This document shows positions 33,188-42,387 of a stretch of 55,112 bases of DNA, one piece after another; the stretch's first letter is position 1; each line of letters starts with the position of its first letter. Both the position numbers and the translations under genes were made by a program. A model generated the notes under the pieces. That model saw nothing but the letters and a program-made list of their open reading frames with translations. It did no database searches and was not told the origin of the DNA. Source of the stretch: DATAXV01 sp036272915 (GTDB lineage Bacteria; Chloroflexota; Dormibacteria; Dormibacterales; Dormibacteraceae); the NCBI GenBank assembly GCA_036272915.1, contig DATAXV010000118.1, forward strand, positions 1 to 55,112. Reading direction: 5' to 3'.

Positions 33188-33479
33188 CTACCGGTCCGCG
33201 TCGCGGAGGAGATCGATCAGCGGCTGGTTCGGGGCCGGGGGGTTCTCGAGGGTCCTCATGAAGTAATCCCAGGCCTCCGGACTCGCGACGAAGTGCCGGC
33301 GTTCCACCAGGACCTCCTCAGCCCGTTCGGCCGCCGCGCTGAGCACGAGGTCAGTCAGGCTCCGCCCCTGCGCCCCGGCGGCCGCCCGGAGCAGCTCAAG
33401 CTGGCGTTCGGTCGCGCGCAGATTCAGGTGTGCCTGCTTCGGGGGGCCGGCGGGCCGTCTCTTCGGTGACGACGCTCAT
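33188..33479 (-). pseudogene. DUF1778 (TacA-type) antitoxin, frameshifted, without toxin
   Basis: The ATG at 33479 reads MSVVTEETARRPP and then shifts frame at a run of six C (plus-strand GGGGGG near 33441-33446). With five C the reading continues as KQAHLNLRATERQLELLRAA, then GRSLTDLVLSAAAERAEEVL and FVASPEAWDYF, a textbook DUF1778 ribbon-helix-helix antitoxin. A stop follows at 33188. These antitoxins normally precede a GNAT toxin (TacT), and none follows here; the next gene is a reductase. It is an orphan, frameshifted antitoxin. A homopolymer base-calling error is possible. Confidence 0.8.
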
Positions 33480-33600
33480 CTCCTCATGGATGTCCACGGC
33501 CAGCATGTACCGCTAGAGGTCTGTACGCCGTCGAGCATGCCCGTGAAGACCTGCCGTCTCCAGGTGGCCGCCATCTGCGCGCGGTCCCGGAAGGGGCACA

Positions 33601-34125
33601 TCACGCCGCGTGGGTCTTCCAGTACCACTGGAGGGCATCCCGCGACAGCCGCTCGACGAAGGGCTCCTTTGCATTGCAGTAGCCCTCGTAGTCCTCGGGG
33701 TATCTGAGCGCCAGGTCGCCCTTCAACTCGCCGTACCAGGCCGCGATGGCGGGATGGGACCGCAGGTAGTCTCTGAAGGCGAGGTCCCTCACGATGTTGG
33801 CACAGTCGTCGTACTGGTAGATGTGGACGTGATGCGTGCGAACGTCGTCGCCCTTGCGCATGTACTTCCTGCCCGGTACGCCACACTCACCGAGAACCCT
33901 GTAGCCTATTCCCTCGAAGGCGTGGGCACACGTGTCGACCTGTGCGAGATCGCGCACCACGGGCATGATGTCGATGATCGGCTTCGCCCTGAGGCCGGGG
34001 ACCGAGGTGCTGCCGATGTGGAAGATGTGCAGCAGGTTGTCCCCCATCACCGACGCCAGCCGCTCCGCCTCGCTCTCAAAGAGATCCGCCCACCGGGGAT
34101 CGTGATCGACGACGACGACCTCCAT
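33601..34125 (-). CDS. GrpB family protein (UPF0157)
   Basis: A 174-residue nucleotidyltransferase-fold protein: VVDHDPRWADLFESEAERL, IGSTSVPGLRAKPIIDIMPVV, then HHVHIYQYDD and FRDYLRSHPAIAAWYGELK. The GSTSVPGLxAKPxIDI block is the family signature. GrpB proteins have a minimal nucleotidyltransferase active site, with no firm substrate known. The ATG at 34125 is chosen because the family starts there; it lies 1 bp after the FAD-oxidase stop, so the two are likely cotranscribed. Confidence 0.88.
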   Translation of the reverse strand: MEVVVVDHDPRWADLFESEAERLASVMGDNLLHIFHIGSTSVPGLRAKPIIDIMPVVRDLAQVDTCAHAFEGIGYRVLGECGVPGRKYMRKGDDVRTHHVHIYQYDDCANIVRDLAFRDYLRSHPAIAAWYGELKGDLALRYPEDYEGYCNAKEPFVERLSRDALQWYWKTHAA

Positions 34126-34126
34126 C

Positions 34127-35239
34127 TCACCGCGGTCCGGAGAAGCGCAGAGGGTCGTATGGCCTGGGGTTGACCGGCGGCTCACGATCCTGGATCAGCG
34201 CCATCAGCAGGGCCACGCTGGCGGGGGCGGGCGCGATCCCGGTCGGGCCGTGGCCGGTGATGTAGTGGAGGCCCTCCAGCGCCGCGGGCCCGATCAGTGG
34301 GATGCGGTCCGCCGACAGCGGGCGGAAGCCGATCCACTGCTCGTGGACCGGCGCGTCGATCAGGGAGGGGATGAGCTCGATGGCCGAGGTCAGCAGCCAG
34401 GCGAGGCCGCCGGCGGTCGGGCTCGCATCCCAGCCCGCCATCTCCCGCGTCGCTCCGACCACGAGCCGGCCGTCGGCGCGCGGCACCAGGTAGGGGTCGC
34501 CGGGGTTCAGGACAACGCGGCGCGGTCCCCCAGGGCCGGGGAGCAGCGACAGGATCTGGCCCTTCTGCGGTCCCACCGGGATGGCGGGATCGGCGCCCTC
34601 GATCTGGGCCGACCAGCCGCCGGCGGCGATCACGACCAGTGGGGCCGCGTACTCCTCGGCGTCGGTCGCCACCCCGGCGACGGCGCCCCCGCTCCGGATC
34701 AGGCGCCGGGCCGGGGCGCCGCTGACGATCTCGACCCCGTTCCTGAGGTCGGCGATCTCCAGCGCTCTGACCAGGCGGCGGACCTCCACGTTGCCGCCGG
34801 CGAGCAGCCGCGCTCCGAGCACACGCGGGCCGAGGGCGGGCTCCGCGTCGCGCAGGGCCGTGCCGGTGACGAACTCGCAGGCCAGGCCGGCGGCGCGGAG
34901 CGCCCGGGTGTCCCGCTCCAGCGCGGCGGCGACGTGCTCGTCGATCGCGGGCACTATGGCGCCGTTCTGCACGTAGTCGACGTCGAGGCCGGCCTCCTCG
35001 CCGAGCTCCGCGGCGAGGGCCGGGAACATGGTGCGGCCCAGATCGGCGAGGACGTCGACGGGATCCATCGGATCCGCCATCCGGTCGACGATGATGCCGG
35101 CCGATGCCCACGATGCCTGCCGGCCGGGCCGGTCCCGCTCGAGGAGCGTCACCGACAACCCCGCCCGGCGCAGCTCGCGGGCGGAGAGAAGGCCCATGAT
35201 CCCGCCGCCCACCACCACCGCGTCCGCCGTCCGTGCCAT
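34127..35239 (-). CDS. FAD-dependent amine oxidase, ThiO/glycine-oxidase-like
   Basis: A 370-residue DAO-family flavoprotein. The FAD-binding motif AVVVGGGIMGLLSARELRRAG is at residues of about 7-27, LLERDR ends beta-2, and QASWASAGII follows. The late part has RPLSADRIPLIGP and ITGHGPTGIAPAP. It oxidises a primary or secondary amine to an imino acid with H2O2 release. ThiO makes iminoglycine for thiamine synthesis, but no thi genes are near, so another amine substrate is as likely. A good AGGAGG site precedes the ATG. Confidence 0.85.
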   Translation of the reverse strand: MARTADAVVVGGGIMGLLSARELRRAGLSVTLLERDRPGRQASWASAGIIVDRMADPMDPVDVLADLGRTMFPALAAELGEEAGLDVDYVQNGAIVPAIDEHVAAALERDTRALRAAGLACEFVTGTALRDAEPALGPRVLGARLLAGGNVEVRRLVRALEIADLRNGVEIVSGAPARRLIRSGGAVAGVATDAEEYAAPLVVIAAGGWSAQIEGADPAIPVGPQKGQILSLLPGPGGPRRVVLNPGDPYLVPRADGRLVVGATREMAGWDASPTAGGLAWLLTSAIELIPSLIDAPVHEQWIGFRPLSADRIPLIGPAALEGLHYITGHGPTGIAPAPASVALLMALIQDREPPVNPRPYDPLRFSGPR

Positions 35240-35327
35240 TCCCGAGACCTCCTGACCTGATCGCCGCCGGCCCGTTCCCGAACCCTGACGATAGGGGACC
35301 AGGGCGGTGCGGCGCTCGCCGCTCCGG

Positions 35328-37490
35328 TCAGGCCGCGTCGAGCCCGGCCGGCGTCTTCGCCGGCTCCTGCAGCGACCCGTGCAGCAGGCGGCGGAGGCGC
35401 CGCAGCGGGGCCGGGGCCCACCAGTTGACCGGGCCCAGGATCGCCATCAGCGCCGGCACCAGCATGGCCCGGACGATGCTGGCGTCGATCAGCACGCCGA
35501 AGGTGATGCCGACGCCCAGCTCCTTGATCATGATCAGGCGGGAGATGGCGAGCGCCCCGGTGGCGACGCAGAGCAGGATCGCCGCCGAGGTGACGATGCG
35601 GCCGGTGTGCTCGAGCCCGGTCGACACCGCCTGTCGGGTGTCGGCCCCGCTCAGATGCTCCTCGGTGATCCGGCCGAGCAGGAAGACGCCGTAGTCGGTC
35701 GAGAGCCCGAAGGTGACGGCGACCAGGACCAGCGGCGAGGAGGTGTCCAGCGCCCCCAGCGAGCTGAAGCCGAGGAGGGAGGCGCCATGGCCCTGCTGGA
35801 AGACGAAGACGAGGAGGCCGAGCGACGCGCCGAGCGTGAGTGCGTTCATGATCAGCGCCTTGACCGGCAGGACGAGAGATCCGGTGAGGGCGAAGAGGAA
35901 GACCAGGGTCGTGATCACGGCGAGGGCGATGGCCAGCGGGAGGTGGTCGACGATTGCGTGCTCCTGGTCGAGGAAGTCCGCGGAGGCGCCGGTCACCTGG
36001 ACCGGGAACGGCGCGGAGAGGTCGCGCACGGAGGTGACCGAGTCGAGCGAGGCGCTGGAGAGGGCCTCACCCCTGGTCGAGCCGTCGATCTCCCAGGTCG
36101 ACGCGCCCAGGTAGCGTGGCTCCGTGCTCAGGCCGACGCCCTTCACGCCGGCGACCCGCCGGGCATAGGCGGCGACCGTGGTCGCGTCACCCTCCGGCGC
36201 GCGGATCACGATCGAGAAGGGCGTCGAGGAACCGCCCGGGAAATCGCGCCGCATCGCCGTGTTGACCCGTGCCGCCGAGGCGGTGGCGGGGAGGGCGGTG
36301 ACGTCGATGCCGGTGAAGCGGGCGGCCAGCACCGGCGACCCGCAGACCAGGAGGAGGACGGCGCTGCCGATCGCGAAGAGGATCGGGCGGCGCATCACCG
36401 CCGCCGCCCAGCGGCCCCAGGCGCCGGAGCCGGCCCCGCCCTCCTGCCGGCGCTGCCAGCGGCGCGGCGCGAGCGCGTTGACGCGGGGACCGAGGAGGAG
36501 CAGAAGCGAGGGCAGCAGGACCAGGCCGTAGACGGCGGACGAGAGCACGACGATGATCCCGGCCACGCCCATCGACCAGACGAAGGGGATCGGGAAGACG
36601 CAGAGCACGGCCAGCGCCGCGCTCACCGTGAGGGCGCTGAAGAGCACCGTCCGGCCGGCGCTGTCCAGCGTCCGGCGCAGGGCCACCCAGCTGTCGCCGG
36701 ATCCGGCGAGCTCCTCGCGGAAGCGCGAGACCATGAGCAGGCTGTAGTCGATGGCGAGGCCGAGGCCGAGCGCGATCACCAGGTTCAGGGCGAAGACGGA
36801 GAGCTCGGTGAAGGTGGTGATGACGCGGATGCTGAGGAGGGAGAGGAGGATGGCGAAGGTGCCGCCGGCGAGGGGCAGCAGTGCCGCGACGACGCCGCGG
36901 AAGACGAAGAAGAGAAGGATGAAGAGGATGGGCAGGGCGATCGACTCCGCCCTGCTCAGGTCCTCGGTCGAGATCGCGCTGATCTGCTGGGTGGCGATGG
37001 TGGGCCCGCCCAGGGTGACGTGGCCGCGGAGCTGGGAATCGCCGGCGAAGGCGCGTTGGATCCGCGGCGTCGCTCGGGCCTCGACGACCTTGCCGAGCTG
37101 GGCGGCGACGTAGGTCTCGTGGCCGCCGCGGGCGATCATGTCGGGATCGCCGGCGGTGCGGTAGTCGACCACCCTGCGCACGTGCGGCTGCCGCCGGAGG
37201 AGGTCGACGGTCTCGGTCACGGCCGCCGGCGCCGGCCCGGTCGCCGTGATCGGCTGATCGGTCCTGACCAGGACGATGTAGCCCTGCTGGACGTCGATGC
37301 CGGTCCGGCGCTCGATCTCCTGGCGGGCGGCGGCGCTGGGGCCGGTGGTCGAGCCGTAGTCGGAGAGGGTGGAGCTGAGACGCTGCTGGACGCCGGTCGC
37401 GGCGGCGCCGGCGACGATCATCAGCAGCACGGCGGCGGCGAGGACCACTCCCCGGCCGTGGCGCGCCAGATCAGCGAGCAGGCGGAACAT
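35328..37490 (-). CDS. MMPL family transporter
   Basis: A 720-residue RND/MMPL exporter. TM1 is followed by a large extracytoplasmic loop, then five helices; the pattern repeats once, giving 12 helices. Each half carries the MMPL signature around FGLSTDYGVFLLGRITEEH in the second half and LGLAIDYSLLMVSRFREE in the first, whose Asp/Tyr pair (DY) is the proton relay. It probably exports lipids or hydrophobic drugs through the cytoplasmic membrane. It is downstream of a TetR gene on the same strand and is probably controlled by it. Confidence 0.93.
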   Translation of the reverse strand: MFRLLADLARHGRGVVLAAAVLLMIVAGAAATGVQQRLSSTLSDYGSTTGPSAAARQEIERRTGIDVQQGYIVLVRTDQPITATGPAPAAVTETVDLLRRQPHVRRVVDYRTAGDPDMIARGGHETYVAAQLGKVVEARATPRIQRAFAGDSQLRGHVTLGGPTIATQQISAISTEDLSRAESIALPILFILLFFVFRGVVAALLPLAGGTFAILLSLLSIRVITTFTELSVFALNLVIALGLGLAIDYSLLMVSRFREELAGSGDSWVALRRTLDSAGRTVLFSALTVSAALAVLCVFPIPFVWSMGVAGIIVVLSSAVYGLVLLPSLLLLLGPRVNALAPRRWQRRQEGGAGSGAWGRWAAAVMRRPILFAIGSAVLLLVCGSPVLAARFTGIDVTALPATASAARVNTAMRRDFPGGSSTPFSIVIRAPEGDATTVAAYARRVAGVKGVGLSTEPRYLGASTWEIDGSTRGEALSSASLDSVTSVRDLSAPFPVQVTGASADFLDQEHAIVDHLPLAIALAVITTLVFLFALTGSLVLPVKALIMNALTLGASLGLLVFVFQQGHGASLLGFSSLGALDTSSPLVLVAVTFGLSTDYGVFLLGRITEEHLSGADTRQAVSTGLEHTGRIVTSAAILLCVATGALAISRLIMIKELGVGITFGVLIDASIVRAMLVPALMAILGPVNWWAPAPLRRLRRLLHGSLQEPAKTPAGLDAA

Positions 37491-37559
37491 ACGGCGATCT
37501 CCTTTGATGCCTCGTGAGCACGGGAGCCGGCGGAGCCGGCTGCGGGTCAGGGAGTCAGG

Positions 37560-38186
37560 TCAGCCCGGTTCCACGGCGTCGCGCTCTGGCGAAAGCAGTC
37601 CGCGGCGGACGAGCGCGGCGTTGGCGAGGCGCCAGCGCTCGATCCCGGCGTCGGAGATGAGCGGCTGATCCAGGTGCCGCTCGATCAGCGGCTGCACCAG
37701 CAGCGGGCCCAGCCACATCATCGTCAGCTGGATCGAGGCCCAGACCATGTCGGTTCCGGGCCAGAGCCCGCCCTCGGCGGCGACCAACTCGAGGCTGGCC
37801 CGGGTCAGCCCGACCAGGCCGTCGAACATGCCCTCGGCCATGGCGCCGCCCTCGAGCAGGGTGCGGGCGATGAAGGCGGGGAGCTCGGGGCAGGAGGTGC
37901 CGAAACGGACCACCGCCCGGCAGAACTGATCCGAGACCTGGGCCATCGAGCCCGAGACGGTGACGCTCTCGAACTCGCCCCTGAGCTGCTCCACGACCCA
38001 GGCGTCCACCTCCTGCTTGAGGCGCTCCTTGGTGTGGAAGTGGTGCTGCACCAGCCCGGGTGAGACTCCGGCCTCCCTGGCCACGTCGCGGATCGAGGTC
38101 CCGGCCAGCCCCCGCTCCGCCATCAGCCGCAGAGCGGCCTCGCGGATGCGGGAGCGCGTGGATGGATCGGTCTCGGCAATACGCAT
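37560..38186 (-). CDS. TetR family transcriptional regulator
   Basis: A 208-residue repressor. The N-terminal helix-turn-helix is TRSRIREAALRLMAERGLAGTSIRDVAREAGVSPGLVQHHFHTKERL (residues of about 10-57). The C-terminal domain is helical and ligand-binding. Two similar 12-bp operators overlap its start and upstream region. It lies 69 bp before the MMPL gene in the same direction, so it probably controls itself and that exporter. The ATG lies within the first operator. Confidence 0.92.
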   Translation of the reverse strand: MRIAETDPSTRSRIREAALRLMAERGLAGTSIRDVAREAGVSPGLVQHHFHTKERLKQEVDAWVVEQLRGEFESVTVSGSMAQVSDQFCRAVVRFGTSCPELPAFIARTLLEGGAMAEGMFDGLVGLTRASLELVAAEGGLWPGTDMVWASIQLTMMWLGPLLVQPLIERHLDQPLISDAGIERWRLANAALVRRGLLSPERDAVEPG

Positions 38187-38214
38187 GTATCGGACTCAGC
38201 CTATACGATCGTAT
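38179..38214 (-). promoter_or_regulatory. Paired TetR operators (ATACGnnnGTAT type)
   Basis: ATACGCATGTAT (38179-38190, near palindrome, covering the TetR start codon) and ATACGATCGTAT (38203-38214, perfect palindrome) are 24 bp apart, about two helical turns. They lie between TetR and the divergent phosphotransferase gene and could serve both. Confidence 0.65.
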
Positions 38215-38283
38215 TGCCGGCTCGCAAGTCCGAACTCGCTATGCTGACCTGCCGCCGCCGTTCAGGTCTCAGGGAGGTCGTGC

Positions 38284-39210
38284 ATGAGCTCGGAACCCGA
38301 GGGGCTCGCCGAAGCCCGGCGCGCCGCAGTCGAATTCCACCTCGGCGAGATCCTCGACGTTGGCGTGGTGAAGCAGGGTGCGTCCCCCTGCTTCCGCATT
38401 GACGCCGGAGCCGGCGTCTTCGCCGTCAAGCGCGAGGTGGCCGACGCGCTGGATCTCGCCGCCGAGGTCGCCCTGCGGCTGAACGGCCAGGGGTTCCCGC
38501 AGGCCGTCTTCCGCCGCACCGAGGCCGGCTCGCTGCTCAGCTCCGACGGGTTCACGGCGACAGCATGGCTCCCCGGGATCCCCCGGGAACGGCCCGAGCC
38601 GGAGGAGTCGGCGCCCCTGATGAGAGCGCTGAGCCGGTACCAGGAGCTGCTTGCCGCCCCCTTTCCGGTCCCGCCCGAGCTGCGCGAGTGCCGCACCGTC
38701 TGGACGCAGCTGGCCTCCGTCGACCACCTCCTCGGGGACCTGCTCGAGGAGTGCCGCGGTATCCCCGAGGCGGCACCGGCGGTGGTGGCGGCGGCTGGCC
38801 TGCTCCGCGAGAGGAGGGATGCGATCGCCGCGCTTCCGAGGCAGCTGATCCATGGCGACCTGGGCGGCGGCAACATCCTCTTCGCGCCGGACACGGTCCT
38901 CTTCATAGATTTCACGCCGCATTGGGACAGCCATCTGGCCGGACTCGGTGCATGCCTCTACTGGAGCCACGTGAGCGCCACCAACGCGGTCCCCGACGCC
39001 TCTCGGATCGCCGAGGAGGTGGACGTCTACGCCGCACTGCGCCATCTCACCCCGATCGAGCTGGAGCTCATCCCGGCGATGATGGTCAAGGAGGCCTACC
39101 GGCGCGTCGCCACCGCGATCCACCTCGGCTGGCACGGCGACCCGGGTCGGGCCGCGGCCTGGGACTGGCGCCTGAGGTGCCTGGTCGCTCTCACGACCGA
39201 GGCCGGGTAG
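38284..39210 (+). CDS. Aminoglycoside phosphotransferase family protein (APH/ChoK-like kinase)
   Basis: A 308-residue kinase-like protein. The catalytic loop is LIHGDLGGGNILFAP and the metal-binding Asp is in VLFIDFTP. The N-lobe has FAVKREVADALDLAAEV, with the Lys for ATP. The APH family also includes kinases for choline, fructosamine, homoserine and sugars, so resistance should not be assumed; the substrate is unknown. A GGGAGG site lies 7 nt before the ATG. Confidence 0.82.
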   Translation: MSSEPEGLAEARRAAVEFHLGEILDVGVVKQGASPCFRIDAGAGVFAVKREVADALDLAAEVALRLNGQGFPQAVFRRTEAGSLLSSDGFTATAWLPGIPRERPEPEESAPLMRALSRYQELLAAPFPVPPELRECRTVWTQLASVDHLLGDLLEECRGIPEAAPAVVAAAGLLRERRDAIAALPRQLIHGDLGGGNILFAPDTVLFIDFTPHWDSHLAGLGACLYWSHVSATNAVPDASRIAEEVDVYAALRHLTPIELELIPAMMVKEAYRRVATAIHLGWHGDPGRAAAWDWRLRCLVALTTEAG

Positions 39211-39213
39211 GGG

Positions 39214-40278
39214 TCAGGGAACGGCGAGCGGCACCGCCACGCCGGCGCCGGCGCCCAGCGCCTCCAGCTCCTCGATCAGCTGGTGCGGGTAGGGGATGCC
39301 CTCGCGCCGCTGCCGGTCCAGGGTCCTCGCCTCCAGCTCGCCGGGCACCAGCACCTCGGTGGCCAGGGGTGCCAGCCGGCTCGCGTGCATCAGGTCGACG
39401 GCCCGATCCACGGCGTCCTCGAAGGTGCCCTGCTCGCGGAGGCGCGAGGGGTCGATGACCTGCATCCAGTGGCCGACGTCACCGGGCCGGGACCATTCCT
39501 CCGCCGGTTCGGCGATCTCGGGGCCGAAGGCGGCGCCGGGAAGAAGGGCGGCGAGCAGGGCGACGACGAAGGCCAGACCATAGCCCTTGTGGCCGGCCAT
39601 GGGCAGGACCGAGCCGGCGATCGCGGTCTCGGGATCGGTGGTCGGCCTCCCCTCGCCGTCCAGCGCCCAGCCCTCGGGGATGGTCCCGTCCCGCTTCGCC
39701 TCCATCAGGATCTTGCCCCTGGCGGCGACGCTCATGGCGATGTCGAGGACGACGTCGGGATGGCGCCGGGCGGGTACGGCGACGGCGAGGGGGTTGTTGC
39801 CGAGCATCCGGTCGATGCCGCCCCACGGCGCCATGATGTTGGTGCCGCTGACGGTGGCGCAGATCCCGATCAGGCCCTGGGCGGAGGCCATCATCGCGTA
39901 GTGGGCGCAGGTGCCGAAGTGGTTGCTGTGCCGGACCCCGACCGTCGACGTCCCCAGCTCTCGGGCCCTGGCGATGGCGACCTCCATCGCCAGCCCCGCC
40001 GCCACCGGGCCCAGCGCATTGTCGCCGTCGACCAGCGCGGTGGCGCCCGATTCGCGGACGATCGACGGCCTGCCGCCGGCGGCGACCAGGCCCGCCCGGA
40101 TCCGCTCGACGTAGGTGGGCACGCGGAGGACGCCGTGCGAGAAGACCCCTCTGAGGTCGGCCGTGACCAGGTTGTCGCTGACCAGCTCCGCGTCCCGCGG
40201 CGAGACGTCGACCGCCTCGAACATGGCCGCCGTCCAGCGCCGGATCCTCCCCTCCTCGACCAGGATCACGTCGGACAC
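39214..40278 (-). CDS. LDH2/malate dehydrogenase family oxidoreductase
   Basis: A 354-residue NAD(P)-dependent enzyme of the Ldh_2 family. It has VTADLRGVFSHGVLRVPTYVERI (catalytic His), VGVRHSNHFGTCAHYA, LGNNPLAVAVPA, and MAGHKGYGLAFVV. Members oxidise 2-hydroxy acids such as malate, lactate, ureidoglycolate or 2,3-diketogulonate-like sugars. The GTG at 40278 with GGAGA upstream is 14 bp after the serine hydrolase stop. It is the last gene of the FadR operon, so a sugar-acid substrate is inferred. Confidence 0.87.
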   Translation of the reverse strand: MSDVILVEEGRIRRWTAAMFEAVDVSPRDAELVSDNLVTADLRGVFSHGVLRVPTYVERIRAGLVAAGGRPSIVRESGATALVDGDNALGPVAAGLAMEVAIARARELGTSTVGVRHSNHFGTCAHYAMMASAQGLIGICATVSGTNIMAPWGGIDRMLGNNPLAVAVPARRHPDVVLDIAMSVAARGKILMEAKRDGTIPEGWALDGEGRPTTDPETAIAGSVLPMAGHKGYGLAFVVALLAALLPGAAFGPEIAEPAEEWSRPGDVGHWMQVIDPSRLREQGTFEDAVDRAVDLMHASRLAPLATEVLVPGELEARTLDRQRREGIPYPHQLIEELEALGAGAGVAVPLAVP

Positions 40279-40291
40279 CGGGCGTCTCCGG

Positions 40292-41353
40292 TCAATCCAG
40301 GGCTCGCAGGATGCCGGCCAGAAAGACGCTCTCGTCGAAGTTGACGGGGCCGCCGCCGACACGGGCGACGACGAGGTCCAGCGAGGGGATGACGTAGCAG
40401 CGGTTGGACCGGTAGCCGGACATCGCCACCAGATCGCGGGGGAACGAATCGCCGTAGTGGCCGTCCTGGTTGGTCCACCAGCCGTACCCATAGCCTCGGT
40501 TGAACGGCTGCGACGGGCTCGTGGCGAGCTCAAGCCAGGACGCCGGGACGACCTGCCGGCCCTCCCACTCACCCCCCTTCGCCACCAGGTAGCCGATCCG
40601 TGCCAGCTCCCGCGCGGAGACGATGAAGCCGGTGTGGGCGTTGGTGTAGGGGCCGATGAAGCCCCTGCCGCCCTGCTGCTCCCAGCTCGCCTGCTCGACC
40701 CCGATCGGCTCGAGGATCCGCTCCCCGACGAAGGGGCCGAGCTGCTCGCCGGCGGCCTCGGGGAAGGCCAGGGCGAGGTGGCAGTAGGCGGGGTCGCTGT
40801 AGTCCCAGGCCGTGCCCGGCCCGGCCGCGAGCTCCGCCGTGGAGATGCCGTACCGGTTGCGGCTGCGGCCGAGCGCGACCTCGAAGATGCCGGTGTCGGG
40901 TGAGGACGGCATCCCGTAGATTCCGTGGTCCTCGCCCCGGATGCCCGAGGTCATCGAGAGGACGTGTCCAATCGTGATCGAGCGCTTGCGCAGGTCGCTG
41001 AGCGGAGATCCGTCGGGGATCAGCTCGTAGATCGGGCTGTCCAGCGCCACACCGGATCCCTCCGCGTCAAGCATCAGGCCCCAGCCGAGCGCCGTCATCG
41101 ACTTGGTCGCCGACCACACGTCGAAGCGGGTGGTGGTGGCCACGTTGAAGGTGTAGTGCTCGCCGGCCAGCCAGCCGTTCCGGATCACGACCACACCCCA
41201 GGAGTCGCCCCCGTAGAGGAGCTCCTCCCGGCGGAACTCGATGCTGAGGAGCTCGGGATCGACGCCGGCGACGCCGGCGAGCTCGCGCTCATCGTCGGTC
41301 CATCGCCAGCCGCCGGACGACTCCGGTGGCGGATAGTAGGTCTCCTCGATCAC
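40292..41353 (-). CDS. Serine hydrolase, beta-lactamase class C-like
   Basis: A 353-residue penicillin-binding-protein-fold hydrolase. The SxxK motif SATK is at residues 81-84. WDYSDPAYC is the second motif, with YSD in place of YxN. GYGYGWW lies near the C-terminus. It has no signal peptide, so it is probably cytoplasmic: an esterase or amidase, not a cell-wall enzyme. Placement between a sugar lactonase and an LDH2 enzyme suggests it hydrolyses an ester or lactone of a sugar acid (inference). The GTG start is 44 bp after the lactonase stop. Confidence 0.85.
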   Translation of the reverse strand: MIEETYYPPPESSGGWRWTDDERELAGVAGVDPELLSIEFRREELLYGGDSWGVVVIRNGWLAGEHYTFNVATTTRFDVWSATKSMTALGWGLMLDAEGSGVALDSPIYELIPDGSPLSDLRKRSITIGHVLSMTSGIRGEDHGIYGMPSSPDTGIFEVALGRSRNRYGISTAELAAGPGTAWDYSDPAYCHLALAFPEAAGEQLGPFVGERILEPIGVEQASWEQQGGRGFIGPYTNAHTGFIVSARELARIGYLVAKGGEWEGRQVVPASWLELATSPSQPFNRGYGYGWWTNQDGHYGDSFPRDLVAMSGYRSNRCYVIPSLDLVVARVGGGPVNFDESVFLAGILRALD

Positions 41354-41397
41354 GCCGGCGCTCCCGGCGCGCGGTCACCGCTGGTGAGGACCACGGC

Positions 41398-42291
41398 TCA
41401 GCCCGCGAAGCGCGTGGTCGGCCGGCCGCGGACGCCGGTGCGACAGCGGAAGACGCCGCCCGCCCTCGGGTAGCGCTTGCGCTCGTCGTCGCCGACCCAG
41501 GCGCTGGTGATGTAGATGTCCTGGAGGTCTGGCCCGCCGAAGGCGCACTTGGTCACCCGGTGGGCGGGGATGTGGACGACGGTGTCCAGCTCGCCGTCGG
41601 GCGTGTAGCGGCGGACCTGACCGCCTCCCCAGAGCGCGATCCAGAGGTGGTCCTCGGCGTCGAGGATCATCCCGTCCGGTCCACCATCCTCCTGAGGGAT
41701 GTGGAGCACCGTGCGCCGGTTGGAGAGGGTGCCGGACTCGGGGTCGACATCGAAGGCGTCGATGCGCTGGGTGGGCGTGTCCGCGAAGTACATGGTGCGG
41801 CCGTCGTTGCTCCAGTCGATGCCGTTGGAGGTCTGGATGCCGTCGAGCACCTTGGTGGCGGTCCAGTCCGGGTCGAGGCGGTAGAGCGAACCGGTCGCGC
41901 GCCGGCCGGGGCCGGTGAACATGGTCCCCGCCCAGAACCGTCCGCGGGCGTCGCAGAGCCCGTCGTTCATGCGGTTCCCGGGCAGATCGGCCTCGATCGG
42001 GAGGCGCTCGGTGACGGCGCCGGTCACGGTGTCGAGGATGGAGAAGCCGTTGGGCAGGGCCAGGACCACGCCCGGCTCGCTCTCCCTGAGCGCGATCGAG
42101 CCGACCTGGCCGCCCACCTCCCAGCTGGTGTCGGAGCGATCGGCCGGATCGAACCGGTGCACCCGCTCGCCCTTGATGTCCACCCACCAGAGGACCGCCG
42201 CCCGATCGTCCCAGACCGGACCCTCGCCGAGCTCGGCACCCGAATCCAGCGCCAGCTCGAGGTCCTCCGCCGCGATCTCCGTCCTACCCAT
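41398..42291 (-). CDS. SMP-30/gluconolactonase family lactonase
   Basis: A 297-residue six-bladed propeller. It shows the metal ligands ELGEGPVWDD (Glu), IQTSNGIDWSNDG (Asn) and GGPDGMILDAEDHLW (Asp), and NRMNDGLCDARGRFWAGTM near the centre. It opens aldonolactones to aldonic acids. Being in an operon with a FadR regulator and an LDH2 dehydrogenase, it probably belongs to a second sugar-acid pathway, distinct from the uronate cluster 12 kb away. The ATG at 42291 has CAGGAC upstream. Confidence 0.9.
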   Translation of the reverse strand: MGRTEIAAEDLELALDSGAELGEGPVWDDRAAVLWWVDIKGERVHRFDPADRSDTSWEVGGQVGSIALRESEPGVVLALPNGFSILDTVTGAVTERLPIEADLPGNRMNDGLCDARGRFWAGTMFTGPGRRATGSLYRLDPDWTATKVLDGIQTSNGIDWSNDGRTMYFADTPTQRIDAFDVDPESGTLSNRRTVLHIPQEDGGPDGMILDAEDHLWIALWGGGQVRRYTPDGELDTVVHIPAHRVTKCAFGGPDLQDIYITSAWVGDDERKRYPRAGGVFRCRTGVRGRPTTRFAG

Positions 42292-42387
42292 GTCCTGCGC
42301 CCCCTGCGGTGAATGATTTGGGACTGCGAGGGCCTGCCACCCTCAAGGATCGACGTTCCGGATCCGGAATCCACCGTGAGGGGTCGC

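Noticed and set aside
35307..37517. Very long plus-strand open frame opposite the MMPL gene
   Set aside because: It is highly charged (Glu/Arg/Gly/Asp repeats) with no fold, and exactly mirrors the third-base GC bias of the MMPL gene; an antisense shadow.
38284..39210. Aminoglycoside resistance gene
   Set aside because: Only the general APH kinase motifs are present; the family has many other substrates and no resistance context is seen.
40292..41353. Secreted beta-lactamase
   Set aside because: No signal peptide, YSD in place of YxN, and placed within a sugar-acid operon.
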